Source: DASUHT01 sp051955775 (GTDB taxonomy: Bacteria > Actinomycetota > Thermoleophilia > Gaiellales > JAICJC01). Taken from it: a stretch of 8,291 nt of DNA. This document shows positions 1 to 6,036 of this stretch, piece after piece (position 1 is the first letter of the stretch; every line of letters starts with the position of its first letter). The position numbers were made by a program, and so were the translations under genes. Under the pieces are notes generated by a model, which searched no databases, was not told the origin of the DNA, and worked only from the letters and a program-made list of their open reading frames with translations. The DNA lies in contig JBQCGJ010000162.1 of assembly GCA_051955775.1 (NCBI GenBank), positions 1-8,291 on the forward strand, written 5' to 3'.

Positions 1-757
1 AGACGACGACGCGCGCCTCCCGCTCGCTGGCGCCCGCCGTGTCGGCAAGCGCGCGCGTCGCGGCGACCTGGCCCTGGCGCAAGACGACGACCGCGTCGCA
101 CGTGCGGACGATGTCCTCGAGCACGTGCGACGACATGATGACGGCGATCCCGAGCTCGGCCGAGAGGCGCCGCACGAGCGCCAGCATCTCCTCGCGCCCG
201 GCCGGGTCGAGGCCGTTCGTCGGCTCGTCGAGGATGACGAGGGCCGGAGAGTGCACGATCGCCTGGGCGAGGTTCGTGCGCTGCTTCATGCCGATCGAGA
301 ACGTGCGGATGAGCCGCGAGCGCTCCTCCTCCAGGCCGACCTGGTACAGCACCTCGGACGCCCGCAGCACCGCCACCCGCCGGGGAAGCCCTCGCAGCTC
401 GCCCATGTGCACGACCAGGTCGCGGGCCGTCATGCCCATGGGCAGGCAGTTGTGCTCGGGCATGTAGCCGAGCCGGCGGCGGACCTCCCACACCGGGGCC
501 GAGGCGTCCATGCCGATCACATGCACACGACCCGCGTCCGGCTTGATCAGGCCCAGAATCACACGCATCAGGGTCGACTTGCCGGCGCCGTTTGCACCCA
601 GCAGGCCGACGGCGCGACCGGTGACCCGGACCGACACGTCGTCGAGCGCCGTGATCGACCCGAATCGCTTGGTGACGCCGTCGATGTCGACCAGCGACTC
701 GCCGGGAGGCGAGTCGGTGGCGGGCACGGTGCCGGTTGCAGTCAACGCGGGCACCAT
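1..757 (-). CDS. ABC transporter ATP-binding protein (ABC-2 type exporter), 3' end cut by window edge
   Basis: ATPase subunit that would power an ABC-2 type membrane exporter; the permease is expected just beyond the left edge. About 252 codons are visible. In order: ~20 low-complexity residues, the A-loop region (VTKRFGSITALDDVSV), Walker A GANGAGKST (about residues 54-62), a Q-loop region reading GYMPEHNCLP with Glu where Gln is usual, the signature FSIGMKQR instead of LSGGQ, Walker B VILDEP followed by TNGLDP (D-loop), and the switch His in MSSHVLED. The ATPase core is complete; only the C-terminal tail is missing. The stop of the LolA-like gene lies 30 nt upstream, so the two are probably one transcript. 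Start choice is uncertain: a GGAGG sits 1 nt from the ATG at 757, so the GTG at 754 (4-nt spacing) is also possible. The substrate cannot be inferred. Confidence 0.93.
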   Translation of the reverse strand, partial: MVPALTATGTVPATDSPPGESLVDIDGVTKRFGSITALDDVSVRVTGRAVGLLGANGAGKSTLMRVILGLIKPDAGRVHVIGMDASAPVWEVRRRLGYMPEHNCLPMGMTARDLVVHMGELRGLPRRVAVLRASEVLYQVGLEEERSRLIRTFSIGMKQRTNLAQAIVHSPALVILDEPTNGLDPAGREEMLALVRRLSAELGIAVIMSSHVLEDIVRTCDAVVVLRQGQVAATRALADTAGASEREARVVV

Positions 758-787
758 ACCTCCGGCACCGGCCCGCCTCCGGTCATC

Positions 788-1960
788 TCATCCTGCAAGT
801 GACTGTGCCGCTGCCGCGATCGTCCCACCGGTGTGCGAGCCCACGATCGTGTAGGTGACGCCACCGTGCGAGAACTGCAGCAACGTGCCCAGGGTCGTCT
901 CCAGCTCGTGACCCGTGGCGCCGTTGACCGACACCGTGGGCAGCGCGGACAGCGGCCCGTTTCGGTCATGGCTGACGCGCTGCTCGAGCACCAGCACCGA
1001 TCCCAGCCCGCGCCCGTAGGTGACCAGGGCGGAGGCCCCGTGCAGGTCGACCGACCTCACCATGGTGCGCGGCATCCCCACCAGCGAGGCCGGGGCCGCC
1101 AGCCGGAAGCCGACCGCCTTCTGGACGGCGGACATCCCGGTCACCGAGGAGTGAGCGCTGCGCGCCGAGTGCAGATCCTTGCGAGTGGGCATGTGCACGT
1201 GGACGATGTGCGTGCCGCGGGCGGGCCTCACCGTGAGCGCGCGCACTGGGACACGGCCGTAATCGATGGACGTGACCGTGAACGCGATCGCCGGCGTGGA
1301 CGACCCGCGTGGGTAGATGGCGAACCGCAGCGGCACACCGTGTGCCGAATCCCAGGCCAGCTCAGCGGCGCCGATCAGGCCGCCGTTGTGGCGCGGCGAG
1401 ATCCGCACGGTGTAGGCCGGCCGGCCCGCGATGTCGCCGGGCATGGCGCCGGACACGATCGCACCGGGGCGAAGCTGGGCCAGCATGTGGCTGATATCGG
1501 CCACGCTGGGGCTGATGGGCTCGGCAGCGGCCGCGTGATGGGAAGAGTGATGCGTGGCGACGGGCAGCACGTACGCAACCCGGTGGCTGCGGTCATAGAC
1601 CACGAGGCGGCCGTGCGCGTAGCCCAGCTCGGTGGTCCCGAATTCCGATCGCACCACGATCCGCACGTGCCCCTTGGCGGCCCACACGTGCCCGGTGGCA
1701 CCGTTCAGAGGACTGGTCGAGAAGGCGGACGAGCCGCCCGGGAAGAGCTGGGTGTCGACCCGGAACGCGGCTGACACACCCGCCACGGGCCGTGCGCTGA
1801 GTGCGGAGTGCAGCGCGGCCGCCAGCGGGCGCTTGGGCGGCGTCGGGCCGCCTCCCCGGCTGAGCGCGAACGCGGTCACGGCGAGCGCCGCGATCATCGC
1901 CGCGACGAGCACGATCCACCCTCCAAACCTCATCGTCGATGCTCGCTTGATCCTGGCCAT
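788..1960 (-). CDS. Membrane-anchored LolA/RseB-like extracytoplasmic protein
   Basis: 390-residue protein with a basic N-terminus (MARIKRASTMRF), one hydrophobic segment at about residues 13-33, and a large extracytoplasmic part starting with a Gly/Pro linker. There is no lipobox Cys, so it is probably an uncleaved membrane anchor. The body resembles the LolA/MucB-RseB half-barrel fold as annotated in actinobacteria: a segment like AGRPAYTVRISPRHNGGL, then a strand-rich GVPLRFAIYPRGS stretch. The C-terminal ~90 residues (VTYGRGLGSVLVLEQRV, LPTVSVNGATGHELE, TLLQFSHGGVTYTIVGS) resemble the end domain of the same actinobacterial proteins. The start is supported by AGGAGG at 1969-1974, 8 nt from the ATG. 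It is followed 30 nt later by an ABC ATPase gene, so it is plausibly the extracytoplasmic partner of that exporter. A role in carrying a lipid or lipoprotein is inferred from fold resemblance only. A run of His and Ala near residues 137-147 is a likely surface loop. Confidence 0.8.
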   Translation of the reverse strand: MARIKRASTMRFGGWIVLVAAMIAALAVTAFALSRGGGPTPPKRPLAAALHSALSARPVAGVSAAFRVDTQLFPGGSSAFSTSPLNGATGHVWAAKGHVRIVVRSEFGTTELGYAHGRLVVYDRSHRVAYVLPVATHHSSHHAAAAEPISPSVADISHMLAQLRPGAIVSGAMPGDIAGRPAYTVRISPRHNGGLIGAAELAWDSAHGVPLRFAIYPRGSSTPAIAFTVTSIDYGRVPVRALTVRPARGTHIVHVHMPTRKDLHSARSAHSSVTGMSAVQKAVGFRLAAPASLVGMPRTMVRSVDLHGASALVTYGRGLGSVLVLEQRVSHDRNGPLSALPTVSVNGATGHELETTLGTLLQFSHGGVTYTIVGSHTGGTIAAAAQSLAG

Positions 1961-1968
1961 CCTCGGTG

Positions 1969-1974
1969 CCTCCT
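1969..1974 (-). promoter_or_regulatory. Shine-Dalgarno AGGAGG of the LolA-like gene
   Basis: On the minus strand AGGAGG lies 8 nt before the ATG at 1960. It selects this ATG over the internal Met at codon 10. Confidence 0.75.
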
Positions 1975-1996
1975 GCTCGTTGCACCATCACGGTAG

Positions 1997-2018
1997 ACGC
2001 GACTCCTGAGAGTCGCGT
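1997..2018 (-). terminator. Perfect 9-bp hairpin downstream of dinB; possible terminator
   Basis: ACGCGACTC at 1997-2005 and GAGTCGCGT at 2010-2018 pair perfectly around a 4-nt loop. On the minus strand the hairpin lies about 33 nt after the dinB stop and 36 nt before the LolA-like start. There is no U-run after the stem, so it is not a classical intrinsic terminator, although U-less hairpins are often proposed as terminators in actinobacteria. It could instead be an operator for the downstream operon, because a 22-bp dyad fits a dimeric repressor. The stem is seen directly; the role is inferred. Confidence 0.5.
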
Positions 2019-2051
2019 GAGGGTTCCAGGGCGATGCGGCTTCCGGGCTGC

Positions 2052-3239
2052 TCAGTCGGGCAGCAGCGGCACGGTCATGCCCTGCCTGCGGCCGAGCAGC
2101 ACCGCACGCGTCACCGCGTCCGGCCCAAACCGCGCCCGCACCTCGTCGAGTGCGGCATCCAGCCCGTCCCGGCTGCGGCCGTACAGCGGCATCGCCAGTT
2201 GAACGGCACGGTCGTTCTGGAGGTTTGTGACGGCGATCCCCACCAGGGTCAGGCCCCGCGCCCGCACCAGCGGCGACGCCTCGGCCAGCAGCTCGCGGGC
2301 GGCAAACAGCACGGTCTGCGACTCGGCCGTGGCCTGCGGCAGCGTGTGCGACCTTGTGATCCGCGAGAAGTCGTCGAAGCGGATGCGCAACACCACCGTG
2401 CGCCCGACCCGGCGAGCGGCCCGCATCCGCCGGGTCACCCGCTCGACCAGCCCGATCAGCACCGCGTCGACCTCTCGCGGCGTCTTACGCGAACGCCCGA
2501 GGGCACACTGGGAGCCGATTGATCCCCGCCGCCGGCGCGGCCGCACGCGCCGCGGATCTCGGTTGTGTGAGAGCGCATGGAGCTGGCGGCCCGACGCCCG
2601 GCCCAGCATCGAGACGAGCTCGCCCTCGCCCAGCCGGGCGACCTGCGCGACCGTCCACAGCCCGCGGTCGTGCAGCTTCCTGGCCGTGACGTCCCCCACC
2701 CCCCACAGGGCCTCCACCGGCAGCGGGTGCAGGAACGCGAGCTCGCGGTCGGGCGGCACGACCAACAGCCCATCCGGCTTGGCGACGCCGCTCGCCACCT
2801 TGGCCAGGAACTTGGTGCGCGCGACGCCGACGGTGATCGGCAGGCGGACCCGTTCGCGCACCACGCGCCGCAGCCGCATCGCGATCTCCACCGGCTGGCC
2901 CGCGATCCTCTGCATGCCCCGGACGTCCAGGAACGCCTCGTCGATGGACAGGCCCTCGACCACGGGGGCGATGTCCTCGAACACCTCGTATACCGCTCGG
3001 CTGGCGTCGCTGTACGCAGAGAAACGAGGCGACACCACCACCGCCTGCGGGCACAGGCGACGGGCCGTGGCCCCGCCCATCGCGGTGCGGATGCCGTACG
3101 CCTTGGCCTCATAGCTCGCGGCCAGAACGACGCCGGCTCCGACGATCACCGGGCGCCCGCGGAGCCGCGGGTCGTCGCGCTGCTCGACGGACGCATAGAA
3201 CGAGTCCAGATCGGCGTGGAGTATGGTGGCGTCCCCCAT
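2052..3239 (-). CDS. dinB: DNA polymerase IV (Y-family translesion polymerase)
   Basis: Error-prone polymerase that copies past damaged template bases; 395 residues, normal for DinB. The N-terminus ILHADLDSFYASVEQ carries the first catalytic Asp (D10) and a Tyr (Y15) at the steric-gate position. The second catalytic pair is in LSIDEAFLDV (D100, E101). The nucleotide-binding region is ASYEAKAYGIRTAM, the thumb has the helix-hairpin-helix region LWGVGDVTARKL near residues 180-200, and an Arg-rich linker (RRVRPRRRRGSIGS) leads into the little finger. The open frame extends back to 3482, but the extra residues translate the LexA box and the upstream gene; family alignment puts the start at the ATG at 3239. 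No Shine-Dalgarno precedes that ATG. No clear C-terminal beta-clamp motif is seen (the end is VPLLPD); an internal QTVLF lies in the little-finger helix region and may be coincidental. Regulation is by LexA through the operator at 3242-3257. Confidence 0.97.
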   Translation of the reverse strand: MGDATILHADLDSFYASVEQRDDPRLRGRPVIVGAGVVLAASYEAKAYGIRTAMGGATARRLCPQAVVVSPRFSAYSDASRAVYEVFEDIAPVVEGLSIDEAFLDVRGMQRIAGQPVEIAMRLRRVVRERVRLPITVGVARTKFLAKVASGVAKPDGLLVVPPDRELAFLHPLPVEALWGVGDVTARKLHDRGLWTVAQVARLGEGELVSMLGRASGRQLHALSHNRDPRRVRPRRRRGSIGSQCALGRSRKTPREVDAVLIGLVERVTRRMRAARRVGRTVVLRIRFDDFSRITRSHTLPQATAESQTVLFAARELLAEASPLVRARGLTLVGIAVTNLQNDRAVQLAMPLYGRSRDGLDAALDEVRARFGPDAVTRAVLLGRRQGMTVPLLPD

Positions 3240-3241
3240 GA

Positions 3242-3257
3242 GCGAACATATGTTCGC
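3242..3257 (-). promoter_or_regulatory. LexA (SOS) box of dinB
   Basis: GCGAACATATGTTCGC is a perfect 16-bp palindrome. It contains CGAACATATGTTCG, the Gram-positive LexA operator core (GAAC-N4-GTTC). It ends 2 nt before the dinB ATG. LexA bound here would block initiation until RecA-stimulated self-cleavage after DNA damage. Confidence 0.93.
3245..3250 (-). promoter_or_regulatory. Candidate -10 element (TATGTT) of dinB inside the LexA box
   Basis: On the minus strand TATGTT fits TANNNT and ends 5 nt before the dinB ATG. Transcription would therefore begin at or next to the start codon, giving a leaderless mRNA, which matches the missing Shine-Dalgarno. No good -35 is seen; the region 17-18 nt upstream is a C-run. 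This is an inference from spacing. Confidence 0.5.
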
Positions 3258-3289
3258 ACACGGAACGGGGGGGACGCCACCGTCCAGGG

Positions 3290-3433
3290 CTACCTGCTGA
3301 AGGCGCCGCGACCGAGGAAGCCCGCCACAAGCGCAGCCAGAAGCGCGATCAGGAGCAGCCATGCCGCCACCTTGATGGCGCCCACCACGCCGAGCAAGAG
3401 AATGAGCAGGATGATGATGATCAGCGCAACCAC
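3290..3433 (-). CDS. Small hydrophobic membrane protein (47 aa)
   Basis: 47-residue, almost entirely hydrophobic protein. It starts VVALIIIILLILLL, has a short GVVGAIK turn, then a second hydrophobic run WLLLIALLAALVAGFLG, and ends RGAFSR: two tightly packed membrane spans or a re-entrant hairpin. The GTG start at 3433 is chosen because AAAGGA (3441-3446) lies 7 nt upstream. A longer frame back to 3616 adds non-conserved-looking sequence across the promoter and inverted repeat, so I reject it. Small proteins of this style are common in actinobacteria as 'hydrophobic protein' of unknown function. A SigB/SigF-type promoter at 3473-3499 suggests general-stress expression. The gene lies just upstream of dinB on the same strand, but dinB has its own operator. 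The function is unknown. Confidence 0.8.
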   Translation of the reverse strand: MVALIIIILLILLLGVVGAIKVAAWLLLIALLAALVAGFLGRGAFSR

Positions 3434-3440
3434 CGGGGAT

Positions 3441-3446
3441 TCCTTT
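3441..3446 (-). promoter_or_regulatory. Shine-Dalgarno AAAGGA of the small hydrophobic protein
   Basis: On the minus strand AAAGGA is 7 nt from the GTG at 3433. It decides the short start over upstream alternatives. Confidence 0.65.
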
Positions 3447-3472
3447 CTGCCGTAGCCGAGAACGGCAAGGCA

Positions 3473-3499
3473 ATACCCGCATTCGGGTGCGCTCGAAAC
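3473..3499 (-). promoter_or_regulatory. SigB/SigF-type stress promoter (GTTT-N17-GGGTAT)
   Basis: Minus strand: GTTT at 3499-3496, a 17-nt spacer, then GGGTAT at 3478-3473. This matches the consensus of group-3 general-stress sigma factors in actinobacteria (GTTT, about 14-17 nt, GGGTAT). Transcription would begin near 3466, leaving a leader of about 33 nt with the Shine-Dalgarno before the GTG at 3433. It reads directly into the small hydrophobic protein gene. Confidence 0.65.
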
Positions 3500-3505
3500 C
3501 CTGCG

Positions 3506-3622
3506 AGATGATTGATCGATAGGCGCACCCGGCGGCCGCACCAGCGCACAGGTTCGCAGGCGCAACCCACCACCGAGCACAACCTGGTGGCCAGGCCCGC
3601 GAGAGCTATCGATCAATCATCT
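3506..3622. repeat. 17-bp AT-rich perfect inverted repeat around an 83-nt GC-rich core
   Basis: AGATGATTGATCGATAG at 3506-3522 is exactly complementary to CTATCGATCAATCATCT at 3606-3622. The arms are about 35% G+C, against a surrounding region near 70%. The 83-nt core is GC-rich and has weaker internal pairing, for example CCACCA with TGGTGG and CAGGTT with AACCTG. The right arm begins 1 nt after the stop of the GGDEF-EAL gene. The left arm ends 6 nt before the -35 of the SigB/SigF-type promoter. It could be a bidirectional terminator or processed 3' structure, a small structured RNA, or the remnant of a small inverted-repeat element; no target-site duplication is obvious. Its function is unknown. 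Confidence 0.7.
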
Positions 3623-3623
3623 A

Positions 3624-5567
3624 CTATGAGGCCGCGCGCAGGGAGACCACCCGAGCCTCGACGGCCTTGGCGATGCGCGGATCCGCCGGCCCGTGCGACC
3701 ACTGCTGGGCGGGACGGCCGAGCAGGAAGCCCTGGGCGGTGGCGACGCCGAGGCGGGCCACGCAGTGCAGCTCGCCGGGGGTTTCGATTCCCTCGGCGCA
3801 GATCAGGGCACCGGTGTCGCCCGCGTAGCCGACGAACGCCTTCACCACCGCCGCCTTGGTGGGGTCGGTGTTGACGTTCTCGATCAGGCTGCGGTCGAGC
3901 TTGATCACGTCAGGCCGCACCCTCACGAGCTGGGCGAATCCGGCATACCCGGCGCCGGCGTCGTCGACCGCGATGCGGGCGCCCCGCGCGCGCAGGTCGA
4001 GCAGCGCCCGCTCCAGCTCGACGCCCTCCGTGACCAGCGCATCCTCCGTCACCTCGATCGTGATGTGGGTCAGGTCGTCCGGCAGGCCCAGGCAGTCGCG
4101 GCCGTTCAGGAGCACATCGGGGCTGACATTGAGCGACAGCGACGCCCCGGTGGGCCGGCCGGGCTGGGCGAGCGCAGCCTTGGCGGCCGCGGCCTCCAGC
4201 TCTGCGCCGAGGCCATGGCGATGCGCCAGGTCGAACCACTCCTGGGTTGTGCGGGCGGAGTCGGCCGGGAATCGCGTCAGAGCCTCATACCCGACCACGT
4301 CGAAGCTGCGCAGATCGAAGATGGGCTGGAACACCGGTGTGATCGCATCGGGTCGCTCGAGCAGCTCGCGCAGCTCCCGGCGGTCCGTCTCGTCGCACGA
4401 GCGGTTGGCATCGAGCTCCGGCGCGTACGGCAGCCCGGAGAGGCCGCGGCGCCGGGCCTCACGCAGGGCCACGTCCGCCCGCCGGGTCAGCTCCTCGGCG
4501 GTCATGCCCGGTGACCAGTAGGCGTACCCGGTCGTGGCCGTCGGCCTGGGGGAGGCGACGCGGGAACACGCGGTGGCGACGTGATCGGCGATCACCTGGG
4601 GGGACAACGGCCGCGTGGTCAGGATCGCGAACTCGTCGCCCCCGACGCGATACGCCGTCGCGCCGTCGGGCGCCACGGCCTGCATCGCGCCTGCGAGCTT
4701 GACCAGGAGCTGGTCGCCGGCGGTGTGCCCCTGGCTGTCGTTGACCGATCTGAGGTCGTCGAGATCCAGCACCAGCAGCGCGCACGCGGTCTCCCGTGAC
4801 GTCGCCTCGCCCAGGTCATCGAGGAAGCCGCGATGATTGCGAAGCCCGGTCAGGTTGTCGTGGACGAGCGCGGATCGCAGCAGCTCGACCTCCCGCGTAT
4901 GGGCCTCTGCCAACCGCCGGCGCAGCAGCACCATCCGCAGCGAGGCCAGCACCACCACCGTCCCCAGCAGGCCGGTGATGATGGCCACCACCTTCATCCT
5001 CGTGCCGGCAGCGCGGGACGAGGCGAGACTTGCGGCGGTGCGCTGATTGTGCCGCCCGATCGACCGCGTGATCAGGGTGCGGATGGCCACGATCGGCTGC
5101 CGGACGCCCTTCGACTCGATCGTCACGACCTGCGCGGCGTCACCGCGCATGATCGCCGCGCGCAGCCGCTCGATGCCCGAATCGAGCACCCCGTCCATCC
5201 GGCTCAGCCCGGCGACAGTGCGAGCATCCGTGGCGTCGGCGGCGGCCGGCCCGATGTGCTCGACTGCGGCGTCCATCGAGAGCTGGGCGTGTGTGAGGTC
5301 AGACTGGGAATTGTGCGTGGGCCGCAACGTGTACCCGGCCGCGGCCGCCTGCAGCCGGGCCAGCGCCGTCGCAGCCTGTTCGTAGCGCGCGCCGACCGCC
5401 GCCTCGACCCGCATCTGGTCGCCGGCCTGGCCGGCATCCGAGATCGACCACCAGGCGAAGCCCGACAGCACGACCATCACCACCACGACCGCGCCGATGC
5501 CGGCCACGGATGTGGAGCGGCGCTGTGCGGCAGCCGCCTCCAAGTTCTTCAGGACTCGACGGATCAC
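3624..5567 (-). CDS. Membrane-bound GGDEF-EAL cyclic-di-GMP enzyme
   Basis: 647-residue protein that may make and/or break cyclic-di-GMP. One membrane span at about 22-40 and another at 192-214 enclose a ~150-residue, helix-rich, Ala-rich extracytoplasmic sensor region. GGDEF domain (~235-385): DNLTGLRNHRGF, DLDDLRSVNDSQGH, and an intact GGDEF at 309-313. The RxxD inhibitory site is absent (Pro and Ala at those positions). EAL domain (~405-625): EAL at 428-430, N480, E505 in IEVTE, the Asp pair D535/D536 in VDDAGAG (DDFG is usual), K556 in KLD, E592 in AEGIET, and Q612 in QGFLLGRP; all metal and catalytic positions look present. Both activities are thus possible, and the net direction cannot be read from sequence. 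The GTG start at 5567 has no Shine-Dalgarno and lies 4 nt after the stop of the secreted-protein gene, which suggests translational coupling. Confidence 0.95.
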   Translation of the reverse strand: MIRRVLKNLEAAAAQRRSTSVAGIGAVVVVMVVLSGFAWWSISDAGQAGDQMRVEAAVGARYEQAATALARLQAAAAGYTLRPTHNSQSDLTHAQLSMDAAVEHIGPAAADATDARTVAGLSRMDGVLDSGIERLRAAIMRGDAAQVVTIESKGVRQPIVAIRTLITRSIGRHNQRTAASLASSRAAGTRMKVVAIITGLLGTVVVLASLRMVLLRRRLAEAHTREVELLRSALVHDNLTGLRNHRGFLDDLGEATSRETACALLVLDLDDLRSVNDSQGHTAGDQLLVKLAGAMQAVAPDGATAYRVGGDEFAILTTRPLSPQVIADHVATACSRVASPRPTATTGYAYWSPGMTAEELTRRADVALREARRRGLSGLPYAPELDANRSCDETDRRELRELLERPDAITPVFQPIFDLRSFDVVGYEALTRFPADSARTTQEWFDLAHRHGLGAELEAAAAKAALAQPGRPTGASLSLNVSPDVLLNGRDCLGLPDDLTHITIEVTEDALVTEGVELERALLDLRARGARIAVDDAGAGYAGFAQLVRVRPDVIKLDRSLIENVNTDPTKAAVVKAFVGYAGDTGALICAEGIETPGELHCVARLGVATAQGFLLGRPAQQWSHGPADPRIAKAVEARVVSLRAAS

Positions 5568-5571
5568 GCGG

Positions 5572-5982
5572 TCACGTGGTGTAGTAGATGACGGTGATCG
5601 AGGAGATCTTCGCGCTGCCGTGGCCCGCGATCCTGACCGTGGCGGTGACCCCCGACCCGGACACCGACACGCCGCAGCTCGGCTGGATGGTGCCGGATTT
5701 GCTGAGCGCGCAGGTGTTCTTCCCCATCACCGCGCCGGAGGCCGCGAACCGGTAGACAAGGGTCGCACTGCCACCGCTGGGGCATGTCGCGATCAGCGAT
5801 ATCCCATCCGCAGCCGTCGTCACCCTGCACGACCCCGTGCGGCTCCTCGAGTACGTGTCAACGCCGTACTTCATCGGTGTGTTCAACTGCTGAAAGTGCG
5901 GAACAGGGGTTGGGGTCGCCAGCGCCGGCGCGGCGGCCAGCGCCGTGCCCACAGCAGCGATCATCGAGATGCGTCGGACCAT
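5572..5982 (-). CDS. Secreted four-cysteine protein of unknown function
   Basis: 136-residue protein. It has a classic Sec signal: MVRR, a hydrophobic core to about residue 20, and a likely signal-peptidase cut after ALA at residue 22 (before TPTPVP). The mature ~114 residues are Ser/Thr/Gly-rich and look beta-stranded (ATLVYRFAASGAV, GVSVSGSGVTATVRIAG, ISSITVIYYTT). Four Cys (52, 67, 91, 103) probably form two disulfides. I do not recognise the family. The ATG at 5982 is preceded by AAGGAG (5988-5993) at 5-nt spacing. The gene ends 4 nt before the GGDEF-EAL gene, so the two are co-expressed. An extracytoplasmic partner or ligand for that protein's sensor region is an attractive guess, not shown by the sequence. 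Confidence 0.8.
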   Translation of the reverse strand: MVRRISMIAAVGTALAAAPALATPTPVPHFQQLNTPMKYGVDTYSRSRTGSCRVTTAADGISLIATCPSGGSATLVYRFAASGAVMGKNTCALSKSGTIQPSCGVSVSGSGVTATVRIAGHGSAKISSITVIYYTT

Positions 5983-5987
5983 CGGGG

Positions 5988-5993
5988 CTCCTT
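5988..5993 (-). promoter_or_regulatory. Shine-Dalgarno AAGGAG of the secreted-protein gene
   Basis: On the minus strand AAGGAG is 5 nt before the ATG at 5982. It supports that start over the internal Met at codon 7 and is probably the main ribosome entry site for this gene pair. Confidence 0.7.
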
Positions 5994-6036
5994 GCGGAGG
6001 GGGTCAAACACACGATGGCCGAGGCGCCACCTCCCA

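Larger units (their letters stand above)
3225..3281. repeat. 13-bp perfect inverted repeat enclosing the dinB operator and start codon
   Basis: GGTGGCGTCCCCC at 3225-3237 is exactly complementary to GGGGGACGCCACC at 3269-3281, with 31 nt between. The LexA palindrome lies inside the loop, so the whole forms a nested dyad. Read on the minus strand, the first arm starts 8 nt after the stop of the small membrane protein gene. The second arm covers the G of the dinB ATG through codon 5. In a transcript read through from upstream, this stem would bury the start of dinB. It may alternatively act as a terminator for the upstream gene, although no U-run follows. The pairing is seen directly; the function is inferred. 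Confidence 0.7.

Noticed and set aside
788..1774. Long plus-strand frames opposite the LolA-like gene, and similar frames opposite dinB, the GGDEF-EAL gene and the HAD gene
   Set aside because: They are Arg/Ala/Gly/His-rich with no domain, as expected of antisense frames in GC-rich DNA; the minus-strand frames contain clear family motifs.
3240..3482. N-terminal extension of dinB in the same frame
   Set aside because: It would translate the LexA operator and part of the upstream small gene. DinB proteins start a few residues before the catalytic DLD motif, matching the ATG at 3239.
3523..3605. Phase-variable invertible promoter between the 17-bp repeats
   Set aside because: No promoter-like sequence is visible in the core, the nearby stress promoter lies outside the repeats, and no invertase gene is present. 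Inversion itself is not ruled out.
3434..3616. Long form (108 aa) of the small hydrophobic protein
   Set aside because: The extension crosses the promoter and the inverted repeat and has no ribosome site; the GTG at 3433 has a good one.
3506..3622. Integron attC site or insertion-sequence ends
   Set aside because: No RYYYAAC/GTTRRRY core pair, no transposase and no obvious target-site duplication.
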